Assembly: GCF_030014955.1 (NCBI RefSeq)
Contig: NZ_JAGRPV010000001.1
Location: forward strand, 2,542,001-2,606,000
DNA from: Cohnella hashimotonis
GTDB taxonomy: Bacteria; Bacillota; Bacilli; Paenibacillales; Paenibacillaceae
DNA length: 64,000 bases
Direction: 5' to 3'
The notes under the pieces were generated by a model. The model searched no databases. It was not told the origin of the DNA and saw only the letters and a list, made by a program, of their open reading frames with translations. This document shows, piece by piece, positions 16,745 to 24,439 of the stretch. Both the position numbers and the translations under genes were made by a program. How positions within the stretch are numbered: the first letter of the stretch is position 1; every line of letters starts with the position of its first letter.

Positions 16745-17844
16745 ACAAAGCGGCTGAAATCTTTAATAAACCATCCACTTATATTCCATTTATCGCGATC
16801 GTGCTCGGTCTGCTGTGCGGCGGGATCGTCATGTGGATCGGCGGATACAATCCATTCGAAGCCTATGGCGCGCTTTGGAAGACGGTATTCGGCACCAAGT
16901 ACGACTTCGGAGAGACGATCGTTGCGATCACGCCGATTTTGTTCACGGGCCTTGCCGTCGGCTTCGCCTTCCGGACGGGCATCTTCAACATCGGGGCGGA
17001 CGGACAATACATCATCGGCATGACGGCGGCGACGTTCATCGGACTCAAGGTGCACTTGCCCGCCTTCATCCATGCGCCGCTGGCGCTGATCGTCGGCATG
17101 CTGTGCGGTGCGCTCTGGGGCGCCCTGGTCGGGTGGCTCAAGGCTTACCGCGGCGTGAACGAGGTCATTTCGGCAATCATGCTGAACTGGATCGCATTGT
17201 ATCTGTCCAACTACATTCTTCGCGACTTTCTCGTCAAGAAAGGCGAGCAGAAAACGCCGAACATCGACGAGACCGCATCGCTCTCGATCGGCTGGCTCAA
17301 GGACTTCATGGAGGGCGCGCGGATGGACTGGGGCATCTGGATCGGCCTGCTGTGCGTCGTCATTTTCTACGTGCTGCTGTGGCGTACGAAGCAGGGCTAC
17401 GAGCTGCGCGCCGTCGGGCACAACGCCGATGCCGCCAAAGCCGCGGGCATCAACATCAAAGCCAGCTTCATCAAGACCATGATGATCTCCGGCGCGTTCG
17501 CCGGACTCGGCGGCGTATTCTCGGTGCTCGGCGTCTTCCACTATCAGGTCGTGCAGGCAGCGTCCGCGGGCTACGGCTTCGACGGCATCGCCGTCGCGCT
17601 GCTCGGCGGCAATCACCCGGTCGGCATCCTGCTCGGCGCCATCCTGTTCGGCGGTCTCACCTACGGCTCGGCCGGGATGAACTTCGAAGCCGACGTGCCG
17701 TCCGAGATCGTCCGCATCGTCATCGGCAGCATTATCTTCTTCGTCGCCTCCCACGGATTGATCCGCACCGTGATTCAGCCATTGTTCAAAAAGCGCAAAT
17801 CGCGCGAGCGGAAAGGAGCTGACATGAATGGGAACGTTGGCTGA
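16741..17844 (+). CDS. nupP: Nucleoside ABC importer permease
   Basis: The 367-residue integral membrane protein has eight to ten hydrophobic segments and the BPD_transp_2 family core (FRTGIFNIGADGQYIIG, then GVNEVISAIMLNW and AGINIKASFIKTMMISGA with AGLGG). It pairs with the next gene as the transmembrane channel of the importer. Its ATG overlaps the nupO stop and its end overlaps the nupQ start by 17 bases, so translation of the set is coupled. Confidence 0.92.
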   Translation: MNKAAEIFNKPSTYIPFIAIVLGLLCGGIVMWIGGYNPFEAYGALWKTVFGTKYDFGETIVAITPILFTGLAVGFAFRTGIFNIGADGQYIIGMTAATFIGLKVHLPAFIHAPLALIVGMLCGALWGALVGWLKAYRGVNEVISAIMLNWIALYLSNYILRDFLVKKGEQKTPNIDETASLSIGWLKDFMEGARMDWGIWIGLLCVVIFYVLLWRTKQGYELRAVGHNADAAKAAGINIKASFIKTMMISGAFAGLGGVFSVLGVFHYQVVQAASAGYGFDGIAVALLGGNHPVGILLGAILFGGLTYGSAGMNFEADVPSEIVRIVIGSIIFFVASHGLIRTVIQPLFKKRKSRERKGADMNGNVG

Positions 17845-18787
17845 TCTGATCAGTTCCACGCTTGTATTTTCCGTCGCGCTCATTTTTGCCGCGCTCGGCG
17901 GCGTGTTCAGCGAACGCTCGGGCGTGTTCAACATCGGCCTCGAGGGCATGATGACGGCAGGGGCATTCGGCGCGGCCATCGCCAGCTATTACATGGAGAC
18001 GGACGGCGGTGCGACGACGTCCTCGCCCTGGGTCGGCTTGATCGCCGGCGTCGCTTGCGGTCTCGTATTCGCGCTTCTTCACGCCTACGCCACCGTGTCG
18101 CTGAAGGCCGATCAGACGATTGTCGGCGTCGTCATCAACATTTTGGCGGTTGCCGTGACGCTGTATCTCGTCAAGATCATTTTCGAAGGTGCGGGGGATA
18201 CCGCTCAGCTGCAGAACGTATTCGCCAAGTGGCCGATTCCGCTGCTGTCCGACATTCCGTTCATTGGCAGAGCGTTTTTTAACAGCTATCCGACGACGTA
18301 CCTGGCGTACATCCTCGTGCCGCTCAGCTCTTACCTGCTGTTCAAGACGCCGTTCGGGCTTCGCCTGCGCTCCGTCGGCGAACACCCGGGCGCAGCCGAC
18401 ACGGTCGGCATTAACGTCACCAAGTACCGCTACATCGGCGTGCTGATCAGCGGCGCGCTCGCCGGTCTCGGCGGCGCCACGATCACGCTCACGACGACGA
18501 GCAATTTCTCCCACAGTACGATCTCGGGCCAAGGCTTTATCGCGATCGCGGCGCTGATCTTCGGCCGCTGGAACCCGTACGGCGTATTCGGCGCCGCATT
18601 CTTCTTCGGCATGGCGCAGGCGCTTCGAAATTTCCTGACCCGGTTCGAATTTTCCCAGTCGATTCCGACCGAGTTCCTCTACATGCTGCCTTACGTGCTG
18701 ACCCTGATCGTCCTCGCCGGCGCGGTCGGCAAGTCGGTTCGCGGGCCGGCGGCGGCCGGAGAGGCATACGATCCGTCGAAGCGCTAG
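17828..18787 (+). CDS. nupQ: Nucleoside ABC importer permease
   Basis: The 319-residue second permease carries the same family core (ERSGVFNIGLEGMMTAGAFG, GVVINILAVAVTLYL, ISGALAGLGGATITL). AAAGGAG lies inside the end of nupP just ahead of the ATG at 17828. It is the last gene of the nupNOPQ-like operon and is closed by a terminator. Products of this set import purine and pyrimidine nucleosides in B. subtilis (guanosine for NupNOPQ). Confidence 0.92.
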   Translation: MGTLADLISSTLVFSVALIFAALGGVFSERSGVFNIGLEGMMTAGAFGAAIASYYMETDGGATTSSPWVGLIAGVACGLVFALLHAYATVSLKADQTIVGVVINILAVAVTLYLVKIIFEGAGDTAQLQNVFAKWPIPLLSDIPFIGRAFFNSYPTTYLAYILVPLSSYLLFKTPFGLRLRSVGEHPGAADTVGINVTKYRYIGVLISGALAGLGGATITLTTTSNFSHSTISGQGFIAIAALIFGRWNPYGVFGAAFFFGMAQALRNFLTRFEFSQSIPTEFLYMLPYVLTLIVLAGAVGKSVRGPAAAGEAYDPSKR

Positions 18788-18804
18788 TTGTTCCGCACCC
18801 CGCC

Positions 18805-18841
18805 AAGCCGCTCGTATCCAATCGGATGCGGCGGCTTTTTT
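18805..18841 (+). terminator. Terminator of the nup operon
   Basis: AAGCCGC and GCGGCTT flank an inner TATCC/GGATG pairing and are followed by TTTTTT. Confidence 0.85.
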
Positions 18842-18921
18842 GTTGATCGATGCAAAAATCAGGTATAATCGGCAATAACGACTGCATGACTTTTCGAATA
18901 TAAGCTAGGAGCGTACACCGA

Positions 18922-19860
18922 ATGATCAATCGCAAGGTTACTCCGTCGGAGAGCGGCAAGCGCCTGCACCGCTTTCTCCGCAATCTGCTGCCGAATATCC
19001 CCCTCGGCCAAATTTACAAGATGATCGACTCGGGCAAGGTCCGGGTAAACGGAAAGCGCAAAAAGCAGGACTACGAACTGGCTGCCGGCGACGAGCTGGC
19101 GATCTATATGGAAGAGGAGCAATATAATGAGGCTTCGATCGGACAGCAGAAGACGAAGTACGTCGGCGTCAACGCCGATATTCATGTCGTCTTCGAGGAC
19201 GATCAGCTGCTCGTCGCGCTGAAGCCCGCTGGCATGCTCACGCATCCGGATCAGACAGATCAAAGGGATACGCTGATCAATCGCGTGCATGCGTACTTGT
19301 ACCGCAAAGGGGAGCTCGATAGCCCGCTGTTCATGCCTGCGACGGCCAACCGGCTCGACCGCAACACGAGCGGCCTCGTGCTCGTCGGCAAGACGGCGGG
19401 GATGCTGCATCAGCTTAACCAGTGGATCCAGAAGCACGAACTGCAGAAGTATTATGTGACGATCGTCGAAGGCCGGCTCGAAGGCGAGGGCGAGCTGACG
19501 GACGAGCTCGTGCGCGACGAGAAGCGCAATCGCACGCGGGTTGCCTCGGCAGCGGGGGGGACCGACGAAAAGCGGCTGTCCGCGACGACAAGATACCGGG
19601 CGCTTTCCCAGGGGGACGGCTACAGTCTCGTCGAGATCGAGCTCGTCAGCGGGCGCACGCATCAGATCCGCACGCACTTCCAGAGCATCGGCCATCCGCT
19701 GCTCGGAGACGTAAAGTACGGCGGCAAAATTTACGCGGGAATCAATCATCAGCTATTGCACGCCTGGCGGGTCGTGCTGCCTGACGGACGCGAATTCCGC
19801 GCGCCGGCTCCGCCGATTTTGAAGCGAACGGCGGATAAGCTTCGGCTCGAGGGGATCTAA
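18922..19860 (+). CDS. RluA-family rRNA pseudouridine synthase (RluC/RluD type)
   Basis: Residues 1-75 form an S4 RNA-binding domain (GKRLHRFLRNLLPNIP ... GKVRVNGKRKK). The catalytic domain follows, with motif II ANRLDRNTSGLVL containing catalytic D146, and the later GRTHQIRTHFQSIGHPLLGD. It converts specific uridines to pseudouridine in rRNA. The motif NRLDRNTSG rather than HRLDKxTSG points to the RluC-like side; B. subtilis has three paralogues (YlyB, YjbO, YhcT), so the exact target sites cannot be assigned. AGGAG precedes the ATG. The next gene begins five bases after its stop. Confidence 0.9.
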   Translation: MINRKVTPSESGKRLHRFLRNLLPNIPLGQIYKMIDSGKVRVNGKRKKQDYELAAGDELAIYMEEEQYNEASIGQQKTKYVGVNADIHVVFEDDQLLVALKPAGMLTHPDQTDQRDTLINRVHAYLYRKGELDSPLFMPATANRLDRNTSGLVLVGKTAGMLHQLNQWIQKHELQKYYVTIVEGRLEGEGELTDELVRDEKRNRTRVASAAGGTDEKRLSATTRYRALSQGDGYSLVEIELVSGRTHQIRTHFQSIGHPLLGDVKYGGKIYAGINHQLLHAWRVVLPDGREFRAPAPPILKRTADKLRLEGI

Positions 19861-19864
19861 GGCA

Positions 19865-20485
19865 ATGGACGAACGTATGCTGCTCACGCTCGTTCAAGCG
19901 GACGAAGAGATGATGTCGGAGCTGCGTGCCGTTAGCTCGCTTAGATTGCCAGACTGGTGGATCGCCGCCGGATTTGTGCGGAGCAAGCTGTGGGACGTCC
20001 TGTCCGGCACGACTTCGCGCACGCGCCTGCCGGATGTCGACGTAATCTACTTCGACGCCGCCGATCCGGACGAGTCAATCGAAAAGCAATATGAGGCGGA
20101 GCTTCGCAGGCGCATGCCGAACGTACCGTGGTCCGTGAAAAACCAGGCGCGCATGCATGCCGTTAACGACAGATCGCCTTACCGGTCTTCGCTTGACGCC
20201 GTCGCGAACTATCCGGAAACAGCCACGGCGCTGGCCTTGACGTTGGATGACGCGGGCCTGCCAATGCTCGGCGCGCCGCATGGACTTGCAGACGCCGTCG
20301 CCATGCGGATCGCGCCGACGCCGGCATTCGCGGCGGATCCAGCGCTTCAGGCAATCTTCGAGCGCAGAATCGATGCCAAGCGATGGGATCGGATATGGCC
20401 TGGCGTCAGCTACGAGAGGCGATTGCAAAGCAATCAACGTGTCGAAAGGATTGACGCAGGAGAAGCGAGAGTCGTGCCTGACTAG
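19865..20485 (+). CDS. Nucleotidyltransferase family protein (NTP_transf_6, DUF925)
   Basis: The 206-residue protein matches the NTP_transf_6 family: WWIAAGFVRSKLWD near residue 30, then RLPDVDVIYFD with the two-aspartate metal motif, MHAVNDRSPYRSSLDAVANYPETATA, and a C-terminal KRWDRIWPGV that usually closes the family. The last 20-25 residues run into an intergenic tandem repeat and the stop codon itself lies in the first repeat copy, so the tail is likely an acquired extension. The substrate of the family is unknown. It follows the pseudouridine synthase gene by five bases and is probably translated from the same message. Confidence 0.82.
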   Translation: MDERMLLTLVQADEEMMSELRAVSSLRLPDWWIAAGFVRSKLWDVLSGTTSRTRLPDVDVIYFDAADPDESIEKQYEAELRRRMPNVPWSVKNQARMHAVNDRSPYRSSLDAVANYPETATALALTLDDAGLPMLGAPHGLADAVAMRIAPTPAFAADPALQAIFERRIDAKRWDRIWPGVSYERRLQSNQRVERIDAGEARVVPD

Positions 20486-20590
20486 AAACAATCGAGCGCA
20501 CTTGTTGCTGGAGAGGATAGCGCTGTTCCTGACCAGGAACAACCGGACGCCTTGGCGCAAGAGAAGCAAGAGTTGTTCCTGACCAGGGAC
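20474..20590. repeat. Three-unit palindromic tandem repeat, period about 50 bp
   Basis: GTTCCTGACCAGGAAC, a perfect 16-base palindrome at 20525-20540, recurs with changes at 20474-20489 (GTGCCTGACTAGAAAC) and 20575-20590 (GTTCCTGACCAGGGAC), with GC-rich spacers of 34-35 bases between. In the first copy the CTAG in place of CCAG supplies the stop of the upstream gene. Confidence 0.75.
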
Positions 20591-20620
20591 GCTTATCCGC
20601 ATTAGTTGCATCGTAAGCGA

Positions 20621-20674
20621 AAAAAAGAAGCCGCCTCCGCCGACCTTTGGGTCTGCGGAAGGGCGGCTTCTTTT
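20621..20674. terminator. Bidirectional terminator between convergent genes
   Basis: GAAGCCGCC with TCCGC pairs with GCGGA and GGCGGCTTC; an A-run precedes and TTTT follows. Confidence 0.85.
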
Positions 20675-20678
20675 CCTG

Positions 20679-21506
20679 TTAAAACAAAAACTTGTCCGGA
20701 TCCGCGCCGAACCGTTGATCGCGGTTGAGGTCGTCGATGAGCGCCATCTCGTCGGCGCTCAGTTCGAAGTCGAATACGTTCGCGTTCTCCGCAATCCGAG
20801 CCGGCGTCACCGACTTGGGGATCGTGACGACGCCGTGCTGGATGTCCCAGCGCAGCACGACCTGGGCAGGCGATTTGCCGTGTTTCGCGCCGATCTCGCG
20901 CAGCGCCTCGTGATCGAGGTTGCCCTGCATGAGCGGGCTCCAGGCCTCGAGCTGGATGCGGTTTTCCAGACAGTAGCGCCGAAGATCTCGCTGGGACAGC
21001 AGCGGATGATATTCCACCTGATTGACCATCGGGACGAGGTCGCTATGCCGCTTAAGCTCTTCCAGGTGACGGATGTTGAGGTTGCTGACGCCGACCGCCT
21101 TCACGCGTCCGTCCGCATACAGCTTTTCGAATGCGCGCCAAGTGTCGACGAACTTGTCGGTGCCGGGCCAGTGAATGAGGAGCAGGTCGACGTGCTCAAG
21201 GCCAAGGCGCTCAAGCGACGCGTCATAGGCGGCGAGCGTCTTGTCGTAGCCCTGATCGTCATTCCAGATTTTCGTCGTAACGAATAGCTCCGAACGAGGG
21301 ACGCCGCCTTCGCGAATCGCCTGCCCGACGCCCGCTTCGTTTTTATAGATCGCCGCCGTATCGATGCTGCGGTAGCCGACGTCAAGCGCGGCCCGTACGG
21401 CCGAGACGACCTGCGCATCGTTGTCCATTTTCCAGACGCCAAGTCCCAGCCAAGGCATGCGTACGCCATTGTGCAGCGCGGTGCCGGATTGAAGAGATTG
21501 AGTCAT
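20679..21506 (-). CDS. Aldo/keto reductase, AKR5 (YtbE/YvgN-like)
   Basis: An NADPH-dependent cytosolic reductase of aldehydes and ketoaldehydes. The catalytic tetrad is complete: D49 (SIDTAAIY), Y54, K79 (TTKIW) and H112 (LIHWPG). The family signatures GYRSIDTAAIYKNE and KAVGVSNL and the C-terminal IPKSVTPARIAEN phosphate-binding motif are present. The ATG at 21506 follows GGAGG by nine bases. At 275 residues it is close to B. subtilis YvgN (glyoxal reductase) and YtbE. The physiological substrate is unknown. It lies 44 bases beyond the lipoate ligase gene on the same strand. Confidence 0.92.
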   Translation of the reverse strand: MTQSLQSGTALHNGVRMPWLGLGVWKMDNDAQVVSAVRAALDVGYRSIDTAAIYKNEAGVGQAIREGGVPRSELFVTTKIWNDDQGYDKTLAAYDASLERLGLEHVDLLLIHWPGTDKFVDTWRAFEKLYADGRVKAVGVSNLNIRHLEELKRHSDLVPMVNQVEYHPLLSQRDLRRYCLENRIQLEAWSPLMQGNLDHEALREIGAKHGKSPAQVVLRWDIQHGVVTIPKSVTPARIAENANVFDFELSADEMALIDDLNRDQRFGADPDKFLF

Positions 21507-21549
21507 AGCGAGAGCCTCCAGTCGAGTAAGTAATGGGTTTGTATGGTCT

Positions 21550-22539
21550 TCAGATCAGAAGGTCCAGCCATTCATCCATCGTGACAGCTCCAAAATAGAA
21601 GGTCAAGTCCACGCCCTCGAACGCGGCCGCGAGCGACTCACGGTCGTATCGAAGCCCCTGCAGCATCTCGGTCACGTCGCCGATCTCGCCTCGTCCGAAG
21701 AAGTCGCCATACACGGCAGCTTCCGAGATGCGGCCTTCCTGCACGTCCATGCGAATATCGAAGGTGCCGGCCGGCAGGCGCTTATGCTGCCGGACGTTAA
21801 ATGCCGGCGACAGGCCATAGTTCCAATCCCAGCTCCGGTACCGCCGATCGGCGAGCTGGCGCACGGCTTCCCAATCGGCTTCAGTCAGCCGAAGCTGCGG
21901 AATCTCGGAAGCGCCGCCGAAGATGGAGGCGAGGATGCGGCTTCTGAATTGTTCGATCGTCATCGGTTCCGCCAGAAACTCCGAGATGTTGGCAACGCGC
22001 GCGCGGATGGACTTGGTCGCCTTCGATTCGAACTTGAGCGGGTTGGGCTTCAGCGCGGCCGATACGTCCTCCATGTGGGAATCGAACAGCAGCGTGCCGT
22101 GGCAGAACATCCGTCCGCCGGTCGCGAACATCGCGTTGCCCGATATTTTGCGCTCGCCGACTTGAATGTCGTTGCGGCCGGACAGCTCTGCATCGACGCC
22201 CATGTCGCGCAGCGCCTTGACGACAGGCTCGGTGAACTTGCGGAAGTTGTGGAACGAATTGCCGTCGTCCTGGGTGATAAAGCTAAAATTCAGATTGCCG
22301 AGATCATGGTAAACCGCGCCGCCGCCGGACAGTCTGCGTACGACGTCGATACTGTGCGCCTCGGTGTACGCCGAATTGACTTCTTCGGCGGTGTTCTGGT
22401 TTTTGCCGATAATAATGGAAGGCTTGTTGATGTAAAAAAGCAGAATCGGCTCGTCGCCGGACAGCCTGCGAAGGGTGTATTCCTCGAGAGCCAGATTAAG
22501 TGCGGGATCGTTGCCGCCGCCGTTGTCGATAAAAAGCAA
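21550..22539 (-). CDS. lplJ: Lipoate-protein ligase
   Basis: The enzyme activates lipoate with ATP and attaches it to E2 subunits and GcvH. The lipoate-binding loop RRLSGGGAVYHDLGNLNFSF (residues 68-87) and the catalytic lysine K131 in ERKISGNAMF are present, and the accessory C-terminal domain follows, giving the usual length of 329 residues. Translation starts at TTG 22539, nine bases behind GGGAGG; there is no ATG in reach. It may be co-transcribed with the aldo/keto reductase gene, with no evident metabolic link. Confidence 0.93.
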   Translation of the reverse strand: MLFIDNGGGNDPALNLALEEYTLRRLSGDEPILLFYINKPSIIIGKNQNTAEEVNSAYTEAHSIDVVRRLSGGGAVYHDLGNLNFSFITQDDGNSFHNFRKFTEPVVKALRDMGVDAELSGRNDIQVGERKISGNAMFATGGRMFCHGTLLFDSHMEDVSAALKPNPLKFESKATKSIRARVANISEFLAEPMTIEQFRSRILASIFGGASEIPQLRLTEADWEAVRQLADRRYRSWDWNYGLSPAFNVRQHKRLPAGTFDIRMDVQEGRISEAAVYGDFFGRGEIGDVTEMLQGLRYDRESLAAAFEGVDLTFYFGAVTMDEWLDLLI

Positions 22540-22702
22540 TGCCGTCTGCCTCCCGTCGAATGTGCATCCTCTTTATTTTATGCCATTTGAGACTTGCGGA
22601 CAAACTTGCTTTGGTTCATATTGAATTCATAATTGAAGGATAGGGTAGGGGTATCCTTTTGTTCAAAAGCAACAACCTAGGAATCGGGAGAGGATGACGT
22701 CC

Positions 22703-24439
22703 ATGTTAAAGTTGTTCAGACTGCTTGCGCCGTACCGGGCCCTCGTCGTCCTGGTCATGGCGCTGATCCTGCTGCAGTCGCTGTCCGAGCTGTACCTGCC
22801 GACCTTGATGGCGGACATCGTCGACGAAGGCATCGTCAAGCGCGGCGGAGATACCGCTTATATCTTGCGGATCGGCGGTTTTATGCTCGCCGTCGCGCTT
22901 GTCGGCACCGGCGTATCGATCCTGGCGAGCTACTACTCATCGCGCATCTCGGCTGGCTTCGGCCGGCTTGTCCGCGGCAAAGTGTTCTCGCGCGTGGAGC
23001 AGTATTCACTGCAGGAATTCGACAAGATCGGTACCGCCTCGCTGATCACGCGAACGACCAACGACATCAATCAGGTGCAGCAGGTGCTCATGATGATGCT
23101 GCGCATGATGGTCATGGCGCCGATGATGAGCATCGGCGGCATCATCATGGCCGTGTCCAAAGACGCCCGGCTGTCGCTCGTACTCGTCGTGGCGATTCCC
23201 GTGCTCGTCCTGACGATCGTTCTGGTCGCGCGCAAAGGCATCCCTTTGTTCAGGGTCATTCAGAAAAAGCTCGACAAGCTGAATCTCGTGCTTCGCGAGG
23301 GGCTGACGGGCATCCGCGTCATCCGGTCGTTCGGACGGATCGGCCATGAGCAGGCGCGCTTCGTCGAAGCGAACCGGGATTTAACCGAGACATCGGTCAA
23401 GGTCAACCAGATCATGGCCGTCCTCTGGCCGCTTATGATGCTGATCATGAACTTTTCGAGCGTCGCGATCATCTGGTTCGGCGGTCTGCGGGTCAGTCAC
23501 GGCCATATGGAAGTCGGCGACCTGATGGCGTTCCTGCAATACGCGATGCAAATTATGTTCTCGATGCTGATGCTGTCGATGATGTTCGTCATGGTGCCGC
23601 GCGCGTCGGCTTCGGCCGTCCGCATCAACGAAGTGCTGGATATGTCGCCCGTCGTAAACGACGCGCCGCATGTACGCGTCGGCCGTACGGAGCAGCGCGG
23701 CGTCGTCGAGTTCGACGATGTCACTTTCAGCTATCCGGGCGCGGAGCAGCCGGCGCTGAAGAACGTCAGCTTCCGGGCGGAACCGGGAGAGGTGACGGCG
23801 ATCATCGGCGGCACGGGCTCGGGCAAGTCGACGCTCGTCAATCTGATCCCCCGCTTCTACGACGTGGATTCGGGCAGCGTACGGATCGGCGGCACCGACG
23901 TTCGAGAGCGTCCGCAAGCGGATCTTCGTTTGCAAATCGGCCTCGTGCCGCAAAAAGCGGTGCTTTTCACGGGATCGATCGCGGACAATATCCGCTACGG
24001 CAAGGAGGACGCCACCGACGAGGAGCTGCGCCACGCCGCAGAGGTCGCGCAAGCGGCCGACTTCATCTCGGGGATGGAAGGCGGATTCGAGGCGCATATC
24101 GCACAGGGCGGGACCAACGTATCGGGCGGTCAGAAGCAGCGGCTCTCGATCGCCCGCGCGCTCGTGCGAAGGCCGGATATTTATATTTTCGACGACAGCT
24201 TCTCGGCGCTCGATTTCAAGACGGATGCCAAGCTCCGGGCTGCGCTCAAGAGCGAGACGACGGAGGCGACCGTCCTGATCGTCGCGCAGCGCGTTAGCAC
24301 GGTCATGGACGCCGACCGGATCATCGTGCTCGAGGACGGCGAGATCGCCGCCGTCGGCACGCACAAGGAACTGCTGCAATCGAGCGAGATCTATAAAGAG
24401 ATCGTGTCTTCGCAGCTGACGGAGGAGGAGATCGCATGA
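22703..24439 (+). CDS. ABC exporter half-transporter with degenerate ATP site (subunit A of heterodimer)
   Basis: Six transmembrane helices (ABC type I exporter fold) are followed by a nucleotide-binding domain with Walker A IIGGTGSGKSTL, signature NVSGGQKQRLSIARA and Walker B IYIFDDSFSALD. The residue after the Walker B aspartate is D in place of the catalytic E, as in the non-canonical subunit of heterodimeric exporters such as BmrC or YfiB types. The start at ATG 22703 is nine bases behind GGAGAGG; ATG 22694 is too close to that box. The stop overlaps the second subunit by four bases. Substrate unknown; multidrug or lipid-like export is typical of the family. Confidence 0.92.
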   Translation: MLKLFRLLAPYRALVVLVMALILLQSLSELYLPTLMADIVDEGIVKRGGDTAYILRIGGFMLAVALVGTGVSILASYYSSRISAGFGRLVRGKVFSRVEQYSLQEFDKIGTASLITRTTNDINQVQQVLMMMLRMMVMAPMMSIGGIIMAVSKDARLSLVLVVAIPVLVLTIVLVARKGIPLFRVIQKKLDKLNLVLREGLTGIRVIRSFGRIGHEQARFVEANRDLTETSVKVNQIMAVLWPLMMLIMNFSSVAIIWFGGLRVSHGHMEVGDLMAFLQYAMQIMFSMLMLSMMFVMVPRASASAVRINEVLDMSPVVNDAPHVRVGRTEQRGVVEFDDVTFSYPGAEQPALKNVSFRAEPGEVTAIIGGTGSGKSTLVNLIPRFYDVDSGSVRIGGTDVRERPQADLRLQIGLVPQKAVLFTGSIADNIRYGKEDATDEELRHAAEVAQAADFISGMEGGFEAHIAQGGTNVSGGQKQRLSIARALVRRPDIYIFDDSFSALDFKTDAKLRAALKSETTEATVLIVAQRVSTVMDADRIIVLEDGEIAAVGTHKELLQSSEIYKEIVSSQLTEEEIA

